22,348 nucleotides of DNA from Larix sibirica (GCA_004151065.3 NWUY0300058074.1:1-22348), one strand, 5' to 3'. Positions 10,712 through 20,667 are shown, numbered from the stretch's first letter. A program made the numbers and translations. The notes: generated by a model not told the origin, from the sequence alone.

Positions 10712-10942
10712 GAAGTAAAGATAGTGGAAACAAATGTGAAGAAAGAGACCATGGCTATGATCGAAAAGAGGAGTGCCATTGATGTAGAAATGAATGCAAT
10801 AATCGATAGACTCTGTGTACCCAATGGGCCTGGCATTTCTGACATCCTCCTTGACACTGAAGAAAGTATGGACATCTCTTATATTCATCAAATTCAAAAT
10901 AGCAAAAATAATATCTTAAACACGAGGAAAGCAGTGCCATAA
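10712..10942 (+). pseudogene. PSMD9-like (proteasome assembly chaperone) N-terminal fragment
   Basis: The frame reads ETNVKKETMAMIEKRSAI and then MNAIIDRLCVPNGPG. This matches the N-terminal helical region of plant PSMD9/p27 (Nas2 in yeast), which normally has 'K-ETM-L--KR-A-E-EMN-I--RL--PGGPG' followed by an LVDSEGFPR segment. PSMD9 helps assemble the base of the 26S proteasome in cytosol and nucleus.

Here the ILLDTEE segment lacks the GFPR block, the expected initiator ATG reads GTG at 10724 (first in-frame ATG at 10751), and the frame ends at 10942 without the PDZ-like domain. It is therefore a broken fragment. A processed retrocopy or an exon relic are both possible. The family call rests on remembered consensus and was not searched. 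Confidence 0.6.
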
Positions 10943-11059
10943 AACCTTTGTTGTGATTTAGATGCCACCTGCATTGTCTCAGGTGATCAAAATAAGAGGA
11001 GTATTAGCAATGGCAGGCTGGCAGCAGTGACCACTGCAAGCCGCACATTGTCAATGATC

Positions 11060-11061
11060 NN
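11060..11061. other. Assembly gap (NN)
   Basis: Two ambiguous bases mark a join. The sequence on the right switches abruptly to LRR-RLP copy 1 sequence at position 11062. Confidence 0.95.
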
Positions 11062-11477
11062 CATACCTGATGCAATTGGAAATTTGAGGGAGCTGAAAGT
11101 ACTCAGCTTCAGTGATAACAGTTTTACTGGTGCAATCCCTGAAGCCATTGACAATTTTAGAAAGCTCCAAAAACTTTCCCTTGATAGAAAAAATTTCAGT
11201 GGTGGCATACGTTAAGTAATTTGGAAATTTGAGGGAGTTGAAAGAACTCACCCTCAGTGATAATAGTTTCACTGGTGCGATTCTTGAAACCATTGGAAGT
11301 TTGAGAAAGCTCGAAAGACTTTCAATGGATAGCAACAATTTCAATGGTGGCATACCTAAAGCAATTGGCAATTTGAGTAAGTTGACCTCCCTATATCTTA
11401 GTCGGAACAACTTTACTAATTCAATACACAAGGGCATTGCTAATTTGAAGAAGCTAGAATTCTTTTACTTGGTAGTA
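11062..11477 (+). pseudogene. Isolated 416-bp LRR-RLP fragment
   Basis: Matches 3335-3750 of RLP copy 1 over its full length (offset 7727), including the TAA stop and the extra T that break copy 1. It carries copy-1 bases at sites where copy 1 and copy 2 differ, for example TTAAGTAATTTGGAAATT rather than TTAAATAATTTGGCAATT. It encodes about six LRR units in two frames. It is bracketed exactly by NN on both sides and its neighbours have no other RLP sequence. The likeliest reading is a small contig placed wrongly or twice, not a third gene. Confidence 0.9.
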
Positions 11478-11479
11478 NN
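11478..11479. other. Assembly gap (NN)
   Basis: Two ambiguous bases mark the right end of the LRR island. Unrelated sequence resumes at 11480. Confidence 0.95.
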
Positions 11480-11645
11480 GTCTGCAAAATTGAAGATTCC
11501 TTTGCTCTGAATAACTAGTTGGGTATTTTATTCCAAAAATTTTTAAAAATCTTTGATGAGTGGTTCGTTTATATTCACGACGAAGTTGGCCGGCGCATAA
11601 GTTGATAACTAGTTTTATAATCAGGATTCATGCATAAAATAGATA

Positions 11646-11738
11646 AAATTCAAAATGTACTAACCTTGCAAAGTTCGACAGCCAGATGAAATTCAAAATG
11701 TACTAACCTTACAAGGTTCGACAGCCAGCTAATGAACA
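11646..11738 (+). repeat. 43-bp nested tandem repeat
   Basis: The phrase ATTCAAAATGTACTAACCTT, followed by CAAGGTTCGACAGCCAG, occurs with CAAAATG at 11651 and at 11694, a period of 43 bp. It is nested at the left edge of the larger 230-bp duplication. The same phrase returns in the second large unit. Confidence 0.85.
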
Positions 11739-11753
11739 TTGGAATCTGGGCTG

Positions 11754-11770
11754 CATGCGCGCCGCGCATG
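11754..11770. other. GC-rich palindrome, first unit
   Basis: Perfect 8-bp arms CATGCGCG (11754-11761) and CGCGCATG (11763-11770) around one C. This could be a hairpin or a symmetric protein site; no function is shown. Confidence 0.8.
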
Positions 11771-11981
11771 GATTCTGTTCTCTGATGCTCCTTTGCGTTC
11801 TCACGAGCCACGACTCATGACCAGCCTGCTGCCAGGGTTTTCTGGAGTTCGCGTTCCACAGTTCCACTTCCACTTCCCAAATTCCAACTTGGGCCAGTTT
11901 CAGGTCGACAGCCAGATGAAATTCAAAATGTACTAACCTTGCAAGGTTCGACAGCCAGCTAATGAACATTGGAATCTGGGC

Positions 11982-12002
11982 TGCATGCGCGCCGCGCATG
12001 CA
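11982..12002. other. GC-rich palindrome, second unit, with RY-like ends
   Basis: Perfect 10-bp arms TGCATGCGCG (11982-11991) and CGCGCATGCA (11993-12002) around one C. The ends contain TGCATG/CATGCA, the core of the RY element bound by plant B3-domain factors. Because the second unit extends the arms by 2 bp relative to the first, the symmetry may be coincidental. No promoter is demonstrated. Confidence 0.75.
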
Positions 12003-12155
12003 TTGTGTTCTCTGATGCTCCTTTGCGTTCTCACGAGCCACGACTCAGGAACAGCCTGCTGCCAGGGTTTTCTGGAGTTCGCGATCCACAGTTCCACTTC
12101 CACTTCCCAAATTCCAACTTGAGCCAGTTTCAGGCTTAACTTCATTAATTTGCAG

Positions 12156-12401
12156 GAATGTCCGTCTAATTAGAAACACCAATGTGTGGAATAGATTGCA
12201 GGTGTTAAGGTTGACAAGGTTGACAGAGAAGCTTCATGCCATGAAGCAGTCTCTCCCTGGGCCGAAGGAATTCGAACAAATATCTAACTTAGATGATAAC
12301 TTAAATGATACATTAATGACACCAATTGGCCCTAAAGCAATAATTCATGTTGCAGCAGTGCTGCTCCCAAATCCAAGGTTCATGCAATTCAATCCGGCCT
12401 G
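12156..12401 (+). other. Candidate internal exon, unidentified protein
   Basis: Following TTCATTAATTTGCAG (AG at 12154-12155), the frame is open for 82 codons and reaches a possible donor (TG|GTAATT at 12401/12402) or a TAA at 12403-12405. The implied 246-nt exon keeps frame. The encoded stretch has gene-like composition (for example TRLTEKLHAMKQSLPGPKEF and TPIGPKAIIHVAAVLLPNP), with an amphipathic basic start and a small hydrophobic run. I do not recognise the family. It lies just after the GC-rich tandem repeat, whose unit could be intronic or upstream. It could equally be a first exon starting at ATG 12240 or a decayed fragment. Confidence 0.35.
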
Positions 12402-12405
12402 GTAA

Positions 12406-12961
12406 TTACGAGAGAGAATCGCCTCCCCAAGAGGGCAAGATGTTGCAGGATAAGCTCTCTAGTGTTAAGTGCAAACGAACTTCCCACTCTCTTTTCTGTT
12501 TTTCTATTGATATCGAGGCGCGCGGACTCACGACTGTCACGAGGAGTCAAGGAGGTAGGCGCCAACTGCCGGGCACTAAATTCTAATGTATTTATCAATG
12601 GTACTGTGCAATAATTGAAACCCAACAACTTCAGCCAGCCAGGCTGCCAAGTGCCAACCACAGCCCACTGCCGAGTGGCTACGGCCGTGCACACAATAAC
12701 TCAGAGTCGGACTCCAGTCTCACAGACGAATCTCGATCTTATATATAAATTTAAAATAATATAAAATTTACGTACGGCTAATTTTTAGAGTGCCTGTCAA
12801 ATTGACGGCTCCCAAAATAAACTAACCTTCACCGGTGACGTGTATATTCCAAGTGGACCTACATTTTACCGGGAAAAAACTCGAAAACGGGTATACGGGC
12901 GTCAATCTTAATTTGGGCCCATTCCTTATTGCCTATGAAATCGTGGGATTACTTTGAATTT
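12406..12961. other. Moderate-GC non-coding or unassigned stretch
   Basis: The sequence is GC-richer than average up to about 12720. It has an antisense open frame (12389-12694) that shows no domain and overlaps the candidate exon, so I do not call it. TGACGTG, a bZIP-type core, occurs near 12835. TATATATAA-like sequence near 12740 could be a TATA element, but no transcript direction is established. Confidence 0.35.
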
Positions 12962-13376
12962 TGTTGAGGTTGCAATGTGGGGCTTTATGTATGATAGTTC
13001 AACACTTTTGGTTGGTGTGTTAAGGAAGTTAAAAAAAGATATTTATTATTTTATTCTTTATGAAAAATAAAAAGGCCTTTATGCCATGTAATTGTGGCTT
13101 TGAACACCTCAAGAATTTGTTAGTGTTGGTTAAGGTTTACGGAAATAATAATTTTTTAATTTAGAGTTAAAAAAAAAAGCTACAATGTATATGGTTGGTA
13201 TTTTTACTCATTTTTCATGGTTGGTTTATAGAATACTTCTTTCTTTGGAATCTAAATATTTTTATGTAGTAATTGAAGTATAAAGTGTTTTTTCACCTTT
13301 TATAAGTGGTTTTTGTTCTTATCTTTTAATGTTACTAATGACATGTTGGATTAACTAGAACTTGGTATTAGAGCCA
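12962..13376 (+). mobile_element. Possible Copia-type LTR and primer-binding-site remnant
   Basis: TTGGTATTAGAGCCA at about 13362-13376 differs at one base from TTGGTATCAGAGCC(A). That is the usual plant Ty1/Copia primer-binding site complementary to initiator Met-tRNA. It is preceded by about 400 bp of AT-rich sequence that could be a 5' LTR beginning TGTTGAGG at 12962, but a clean CA end before the site is not visible. No gag, protease, integrase or RT follows before the duplicated segment starts at 13940. If real, only the left end of an old element remains. Confidence 0.35.
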
Positions 13377-13939
13377 TAGATATCACATTAGAACAATTGT
13401 GGGAGATTTTTCATCCATCCCTTGTTATGCATGAGTATTACATGGTTCTCAATCATCATTAGAGTAAGAATTTGTAATAAATTTGTTGTATAAGGCACTC
13501 CCTATTAACAAAATTTTGAGTTGGCACAATAAAGAATCTTCTAATGATTTTTATGATTCATGATGTAACATGTTAGGGTTGGTTCATTTACATTGCAAGG
13601 GCTTTGAGTCTCTCTAACCTTTTCATGAAATTGTTTCCCCTTTCATTGGTTTTGTTTCTTTGACTCCACCGCCTTGGGATTGGCACTAGTCTTTAAAACC
13701 CTTCCATCAACTATACTACTATGAAGACCTCAAATTTTGCAAAGTATATCTCTTCCAAATTCACCTTGTGCCCTCCATGACCATAGCCTAGCAATCGTAT
13801 CTAGGGAATCCCCCCTCAAGTTGGAGAAGAGCCAACCAAAATTGCACGGAGCTAGTTACTGAGGTGACAGTGTGTAACACCTCTAAGTTGTAGTTGGACT
13901 AACCTATTCTTTGGGGCTTTAATCACACATGCCAGTTCA
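13377..13939. other. Unassigned stretch before the second duplicate
   Basis: AT-rich, with no open frame of note. If the primer-binding site upstream is genuine, this would be degraded element interior. Whether its last part belongs to the duplicated segment cannot be judged, because copy 1 is cut by the window edge at the matching position. Confidence 0.4.
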
Positions 13940-16634
13940 AGCTGTAACACTATCTACTATAAAGTGGATATTAAAATCAATCACCATCCTTAAGTTTGAT
14001 GCTTGTAAGTTTAGTACATATTTTTAAATTTAATGGTGTGCTTTCATTTGGACATTGTTTTTTAAGGGTAAAAGAATAATATGTTTCTTGATAAAAACAC
14101 ATCAAAAATTTAGTCAAATTAGATAACTATATTATACTTAGTGATGTTGTAAATAACTTAGTAAATAACTTAATAAAATATGTTTTGTATCATTATATAA
14201 TTCCAAATATGATCATTCTTTTGAAATTTTGTAGTGATGATACTAAAGCTAAAATAAGCTACAAAATTTAGTGCTTTGGCTCACCCCTCCTAGGCAAGGA
14301 CTTGGCATTTGGCATGTTTTTCTTTTTACTATTTGCAAAGGAATCGACTATTTTCAAAGAAGTCTGAAAATGATTGAAAGAAGCATTCTTTATTTGGTTG
14401 GAATGCAATTTGTGAGAGGAGAGGTAAAAGAGAATTAAATATACATATTTTGGAGGCAAAAGAGAATTAAATATACATGTTTTGAATTTAAAACTTATTG
14501 ATAATACAAATTCACTTTATCAATTTTTATATGATTGGATAACAACGTTAGTTAAATATTTTGATTTAGTGTGTAGTTTCAATTATATATAAAAAAAAAT
14601 TGGTAATTTATTTGTGAGATTGTTTAATTTTCCATTTCATTTTTTAAAATTATTTTTTAATATTTTATCAAAAAATTCATTATTTCAACAAATTATTTAA
14701 AACTTTATTTTATAATTAAATTAAATTAGAATAAATAGAAATCTAACTTTATCATTTTTTTCAAAAATCATACACTAAAACATTATATCTTTAAGATATT
14801 AAGATTGTCACTCAAATGTATTTTCAAATATCATATTAAACATTATATATTTAAGACATCCATTAAGTTGTTTTTTCAAATAACATATAGAATATTATAT
14901 ACTTAATATGTATGAAGATTGTGACTCAAGTTTGTTATTCTCTATGATTGCCATGTTGTAAACTTGTTCATGTCTATGTTTTTCTCCCTTAATTATTTTT
15001 TTTTATGTTTTTTTTAAGATAAATATTTTTATATTTTATTGTTTACATATAAGTATTTTTAATATTTTATTGTTATCTTTATTATATGTTAATTTTTTTT
15101 TCATGTGATTCACGATATGGAATATTGGTGCTCGTTAGATTCATGGAAAATCCCTTTGAAATCCAAAGAACATGGGGAAGCCAATCTTTTCTATGAAAAC
15201 TGTTGGTGTTGATTATAAAGCCTAACCCAGTGGGGACATCGAGTGAAGCCCTGTTATAATCTATACATAGCTACAAGGATTTAATCTAGAGACCTCCTCC
15301 TTACAAAAACAACTCTCAATCACTCAAACTATCACACCCGACTGTTACTCGTCAAATTTATTTAAATGATGTTAATTTTAAATATTTTGTTTAAAATACA
15401 TATTATTTGTCAAGACTATAGTGATATTCCTCCACTAAAATTGTTTTAAATATAAAAATTGTATATTAAAAGGTGCTCTTTTAGCTCTTTTTGTATGTTA
15501 GGAGAATTTGGGAAGGTATACAATGGTTAGAAAAACTACATTTAAAATTTAGGTTACTTGCATTTGACTATATTCTTTAAATATTAACCATTAACTCTCA
15601 AATACATTTTTAATGCTTTGCTTAACTTAACTTATTACTTTTCAACAAATTATATACTTTTAAGTCATTGAAACTTTGAGAATAAAGTTGATTGATGATT
15701 TTTCCAAAGATGAAACTTTTTCCATGCTCTTAAACCAACGAATTAAAGTATATAAAGCTAAAAGTGTTTTTGGTTTTTACACTATAATGATAGTAATAAA
15801 GGAGTTTGTGTACTTTAGAAGTACAAGGTATTATTTTTCTGGCTTGCCAAAGTCATTTTAGTTAAATAGTGAAGTCCATAGGTATGAAATTTTGTCTATT
15901 AAAGTTATATTCTAGTTATGGCATATTTAAAAAAACTACTTAACAAGTGCAAGTCTCTCGGAATGGCTATACAATATGTTAAGGTTAACATTTAAGGGGT
16001 TTTTAGAGATCTTTTGTGGAGGACATACTACATGCTTCTTGATAAAACGAAGATTCTCATTGTGGGGCTCATTATATTAATGTTTGTTTAAAGTTGGCAA
16101 AAGTTTGATAACAGGTGTTGCATCTGATAAAGGTTTTGCTACGCACAAATTCATTGTCACTTGAACCCCTCATCCATGGACAATACAAGCTTTAAATTTG
16201 ATCTCCCTTTGCATAGATTCAAACTTTGTGATTTGTCTGGTGGAGGTGAGTTTATTTCCAAATGAATTCATTTTTTTTGTAGGCTCTGTGTTATTGTTAG
16301 CATATAGACTTTCCTTTTTGTCATTACTTTACCAAAAAGATTAATACTTTATAAGTTAAGTTAAAGGAGAAAACTTTTCTCAAATAAATAAAAGATATTC
16401 CTGAGAATGGCTTACTCTAAGATCTCTAAGATATGTCACATTATTAGTCCCTATCAAATATCAATTACTTTGTTTTACAGATTTTTTTCTCTTTTAACAT
16501 TCTTAGTATATTATTTTATGTAGAATTAATAGATGTTAAAAAAAATTAAGTCAATAAACCAATACATCACATTGGGATTTCCATCATTTATGTGCGGGAG
16601 GTATCTCTATTTTTTCATATTTTTTATGTTAGAT
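13940..16634. repeat. Upstream arm of duplicated segment, copy 2
   Basis: Matches 1-2695 with no difference that I found, including AT-rich homopolymers. The first mismatch is at about 16635, where AGATCCTAAT replaces AGATTCTAAT. It is non-coding except for the SINE-like element. Confidence 0.9.
15200..15340 (-). mobile_element. Decayed tRNA-derived SINE-like element, copy 2
   Basis: Second occurrence of the element at 1261-1401, with A-box-like sequence at 15313-15331 and B-box-like sequence at 15277-15287 on the minus strand. It was carried by the segment duplication and is not an independent insertion. Confidence 0.5.
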
Positions 16635-16728
16635 CCTAATATTCCACTTAGGAATCAAGGGTCCACCTAGGCCCAGGAAAAGACCACGGTTAAAGGTTTA
16701 ACCGCAACTCACAATCAATATATTAAAA

Positions 16729-17024
16729 CAATACCAAATCTTAGAAAAATGAATCCGACAAAAATGCTAGAAAAACGAATCCAATGAAATGTGGGAATAT
16801 ATTAATTAAGACACTCCTTGCACCAACAAACCAACAATAGAAATACAAATCCAACAAAAACGCTAAAATAAAAACGAATCCGACAAAATGTGTGATTAAA
16901 ACAGTCCTTACACCAACCAACCCAACGCTAGATAAGCTAATCCGAGAAATCAATCCGACAAAATGTGTGAAGATTAAAACAGTCCTTACAAGTTGCACCA
17001 ACCAACCAACCAACGAATCCGACA
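16729..17024. repeat. Degenerate tandem repeat before RLP copy 2
   Basis: Counterpart of 2789-3100, with anchors ACAAT at 16729, ACACTCCTT at 16811, ACAGTCCTT at 16901 and at 16979. It differs from copy 1 by many substitutions and a net loss of 15 bp, partly from one shortened unit (spacing 78 instead of 91). Confidence 0.65.
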
Positions 17025-17042
17025 AAACGTGTGAAGAAAAAC

Positions 17043-19499
17043 ACATCAGATCCATTTGGACTGCTGTCCAACAGGACGGTTGGGAACTCAACGAACATTT
17101 GCTTGTGGTGGTATGGGATTGTGTGCAAAAACAATAGATTATAGAGTGGCACGCATAGAGTGTTTCGTGCTGGGACTGGAAGGTACAATCCCCGAGGGCA
17201 TTGCTAATTTGAGTGAGCCTGAGTACCTTTCCCTAGAAGGCAACAATTTCAGTGGTGGCATACCTGATGCAATTGGAAATTTGAGGGAGCTGAAAGTACT
17301 CAGCTTCAGTGATAACAGTTTCACTGGTGCAATCCCTGAAGCCATTGACAGTTTTAGAAAGCTCCAAAAACTTTCCCTTGACAGAAACAATTTCAGTGGT
17401 GGCATACGTTAAATAATTTGGCAATTTGAGGGAGCTGAAAGAACTCACCCTCAGTGATAATAGTTTCACTGGTGCAATTCCCGAAACCATTGGCAGTTTG
17501 AGAAAGCTCGAAAAAATTTCAATGGATAGCAACAATTTCAGTGGTGGCATACCTGAAGCAATTGGCAATTTGAGTAAGTTGACCTCCCCATATCTTAGTC
17601 GGAACAACTTGACTAATTCAATACACAAGGGCATTGCTAATTTGAAGAAGCTAGAATTCTTTTACTTGGTAGTAAACAATTTCACTGGTTGCATACCTAA
17701 AGTCATTGGTAATTTGAATCAGTTAATTACTTTAAATTTGGGTGTAAATAGGTTCACTTATGGCATACCTCAAGCCATTTCCAAACTAACTGAGTTGACC
17801 TTTCTCAATCTTGGTACAAACATCGGCGTAGAATACCTGAAGAAGCTCCAAGAACTATACTTGGACAACAATAATTTTACTAGTGGCATACATGAAGCCA
17901 TTGGAAATTTGAGTCAATTGACTTACTTGAATCTTGGTGTTAATAAGTTGAGTGGTAGAATTCCTAAATCCATGGGTAATTTGAGTCAACTTACCCACCT
18001 TAGAAATCTTGATGCAAATAGATTTACCGGTGGCATACCTAGATCCATTATCAAATTGAAATAGTCTAAGTGGTGAAATATCTAAGGGCATTTCCAATTT
18101 GAGAAATCTTGTTTACCTTTACCTCAACAACAACAATTTCATAGGGAGAATTCGAAGCAATAGGAAAGCTATAGAACCTTAAAGTATTGTTTTTGTTTTC
18201 AAACAATTTAAGTGGACATATCCCATATAGCATAGGTCAACTAAATTCTCTCATTGAACTTGCCATATTTAATAATAGTATTTATGGGACTATTCCTAAG
18301 AGTATTAGTGGTTTGGTTTCACTTGAAAAATTAAATCTCTCTATAAACCAAGTAAAGGGACCAATCCCTCATGCTATTGGTAAATGTCTGGCACTAGAGA
18401 GCAATTAATATTGTCTCAAAACAAGTTGAATGTAACAATTCCAATATCTCTTGGAAATTGCACAACGTTATGGAGGTTAAAGGTATCACAGAAATTACTC
18501 ACTGGAGAATTGGGCATAGGATTTTCAGTTTCTATGGAAGTTCTTTCTGCTTACTCTAACAACTTCTCTACGACGTTGTCGAAATCTTTGGCTAATTGTA
18601 GCAAGTTCCAGTTATTGGATTTAAGGAAAAATGCATTAACCGGTGAGCTTCATGGTTTCCTTACATTTTTCCACCAACTACGGTTTTTAAGTTTTGGTTA
18701 TAACAAGCTCCATGGTGACATTCCTGGATGGACCACAAATCTCACCAAGTTACAATTGTTGGATCTATCCAACAATAATTTCACTGGAAGAATACCAACC
18801 AATCTTGAGAGGCTTCAAGGATTCCAAATTCTTGGGTATTCCCAAGTTAGTGATAATGCAGTAACTGGAAGGTTTGAAGATTTCCTAGTGGATAGTGCTA
18901 CACTAAATTAGTCTTTGGAAAACCAAGGCAATGGTAGTACATTGTATGAGGATATGAGGATTGTTATGAAAACATATGAGTATACTATCACATATGTGTT
19001 GTTGACAAACACAATATTGACTTGTCTAGCAATAATCTTTTGGAGAAATACCTGCAAGCATTGGAAGTTTGAGTAGCCTACGGTTGCTGAATTTATCTGG
19101 AAATCAACTACATGGGAAAATACCAATATCTCTTAGTAGGATATCTACTTTGGAACAATTGGACTTGTCCAAAAATAATTTGAGTGTCCAGAGAGATTCC
19201 TCACACAGTTGGATACTTTCATTTCAATGTCATTTCAAATGAATAAATGTCTATGCGATTATCCTTTACGACGATGCAAGGAAACAAAAAAGAAAAAGAA
19301 AAGTCCAATTAAAAGTGGTAACACCTTTAAGGAATGGCTTAATCATGTGGATGAAAAAGTCTCATTAATTGCCGCGTTATTAAGAGTAGGGATTTGATTT
19401 GGTGGAGTTATAAGTGTAATAATTCCATGTAAACTCACACACTGGGTAGTGCCCCTTAAAAGACAACACTTTTATGGAATGTACCAATTCCCTCAATAG
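17043..19499 (+). pseudogene. LRR receptor-like protein pseudogene, copy 2
   Basis: Same architecture as copy 1: a damaged LRRNT_2 cap, a long LRR array, a NKCLCDYPL cysteine motif, a transmembrane remnant and the YGMYQFPQ end. It shares copy 1's disablements, including TAA at 17410-17412, TAG at 18062-18064, the AG insertion near 18399 and TAG at 18909-18911.

Its own lesions are a TCCA insertion at 19187-19190 with a 77-bp deletion at 19203/19204, which shifts frame, and TGA at 19395-19397 inside the transmembrane segment (copy 1 has GGA). It also has Leu-to-Pro changes at conserved LRR positions (SEPEY, LTSPY). Elsewhere in the diverged block it keeps consensus residues lost from copy 1 (AIPETIG, GIPQAIS), so neither copy is simply the parent of the other. 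It is not functional. Confidence 0.9.
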
Positions 19500-19909
19500 T
19501 CTTCCACCATGTTAGATCTTAATAGTTACATTGTTTGCATGTGAGCGCAACATCCACTTCCCATTTTACCCAACAAGATGGAAGTTCCATATGGAAATAT
19601 TTCAGAAGCTCCACTGCCTTTCATAATAACAAAATAGATATAAAGATCGCCTTCAAACAACAGTTACTTGTTGCAAGATCGCCTTCAATTTCAAATAACA
19701 GCTACTTGTTTGGATGTCTCACTTGAGAAGAGAGAAGACGCAGCCCGATTTAACAACATTTGAGTATATATTTTCAAAGTAAGTTGGAAGATTGTTATTT
19801 TTCAAACAATTAAATCTTGGTAAAGTGGAGTAGATTTTTATTTAATAGAGAGATTGTTTTTCATTGTGTTTTTATCATGTGTTTTTATGACGTTTAAATT
19901 TTGTTCAGT
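19153..19909 (+). repeat. 757-bp direct repeat, first instance
   Basis: Spans the C-terminal end of RLP copy 2 and its 3' flank. It recurs base for base, as far as I checked, at 19911-20667 (offset 758), separated only by the N at 19910. It begins GAACAATTGGACTTG and ends TTTTGTTCAGT. Confidence 0.95.
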
Positions 19910-19910
19910 N
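19910..19910. other. Assembly gap (single N)
   Basis: One ambiguous base sits exactly between two matching 757-bp stretches, as expected where two overlapping contig ends were abutted rather than merged. Confidence 0.95.
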
Positions 19911-20667
19911 GAACAATTGGACTTGTCCAAAAATAATTTGAGTGTCCAGAGAGATTCCTCACACAGTTGGATACTTTCATTTCAATGTCATTTCAAATGA
20001 ATAAATGTCTATGCGATTATCCTTTACGACGATGCAAGGAAACAAAAAAGAAAAAGAAAAGTCCAATTAAAAGTGGTAACACCTTTAAGGAATGGCTTAA
20101 TCATGTGGATGAAAAAGTCTCATTAATTGCCGCGTTATTAAGAGTAGGGATTTGATTTGGTGGAGTTATAAGTGTAATAATTCCATGTAAACTCACACAC
20201 TGGGTAGTGCCCCTTAAAAGACAACACTTTTATGGAATGTACCAATTCCCTCAATAGTCTTCCACCATGTTAGATCTTAATAGTTACATTGTTTGCATGT
20301 GAGCGCAACATCCACTTCCCATTTTACCCAACAAGATGGAAGTTCCATATGGAAATATTTCAGAAGCTCCACTGCCTTTCATAATAACAAAATAGATATA
20401 AAGATCGCCTTCAAACAACAGTTACTTGTTGCAAGATCGCCTTCAATTTCAAATAACAGCTACTTGTTTGGATGTCTCACTTGAGAAGAGAGAAGACGCA
20501 GCCCGATTTAACAACATTTGAGTATATATTTTCAAAGTAAGTTGGAAGATTGTTATTTTTCAAACAATTAAATCTTGGTAAAGTGGAGTAGATTTTTATT
20601 TAATAGAGAGATTGTTTTTCATTGTGTTTTTATCATGTGTTTTTATGACGTTTAAATTTTGTTCAGT
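19911..20667 (+). repeat. 757-bp direct repeat, second instance
   Basis: Repeats 19153-19909, including the partial RLP C-terminus (to 20257) with the same TGA break at 20153-20155. The true locus probably runs from 19909 straight to 20668 (GGATTTTATGAGCAATATG), which is how copy 1's flank continues near 7057. This is not an extra gene. Confidence 0.95.

Larger units (their letters stand above)
11676..12134 (+). repeat. 230-bp tandem duplication, GC-rich
   Basis: CGACAGCCAGATGAAATTC occurs at 11676 and 11906. The following ~229 bp match almost throughout, to GCCAGTTTCAGG, with roughly ten substitutions. The unit is markedly richer in G+C than its surroundings. Each copy holds a strong inverted repeat around CATGCGCG-C-CGCGCATG. 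Antisense open frames across it are unlikely genes because they are made of the duplicated unit. Confidence 0.95.

Noticed and set aside
12389-12694. 101-codon antisense open frame
   Set aside because: No domain is seen. It overlaps the better-supported plus-strand candidate exon and lies in GC-richer DNA, where long open frames occur by chance.
16741-17091. Antisense 116-codon hydrophobic open frame with repeating LVG/HFVG phrases
   Set aside because: It is a translation of the degenerate tandem repeat. Copy 1 does not keep it open over the same span, and the repeat period is not a multiple of three, so it is probably fortuitous.
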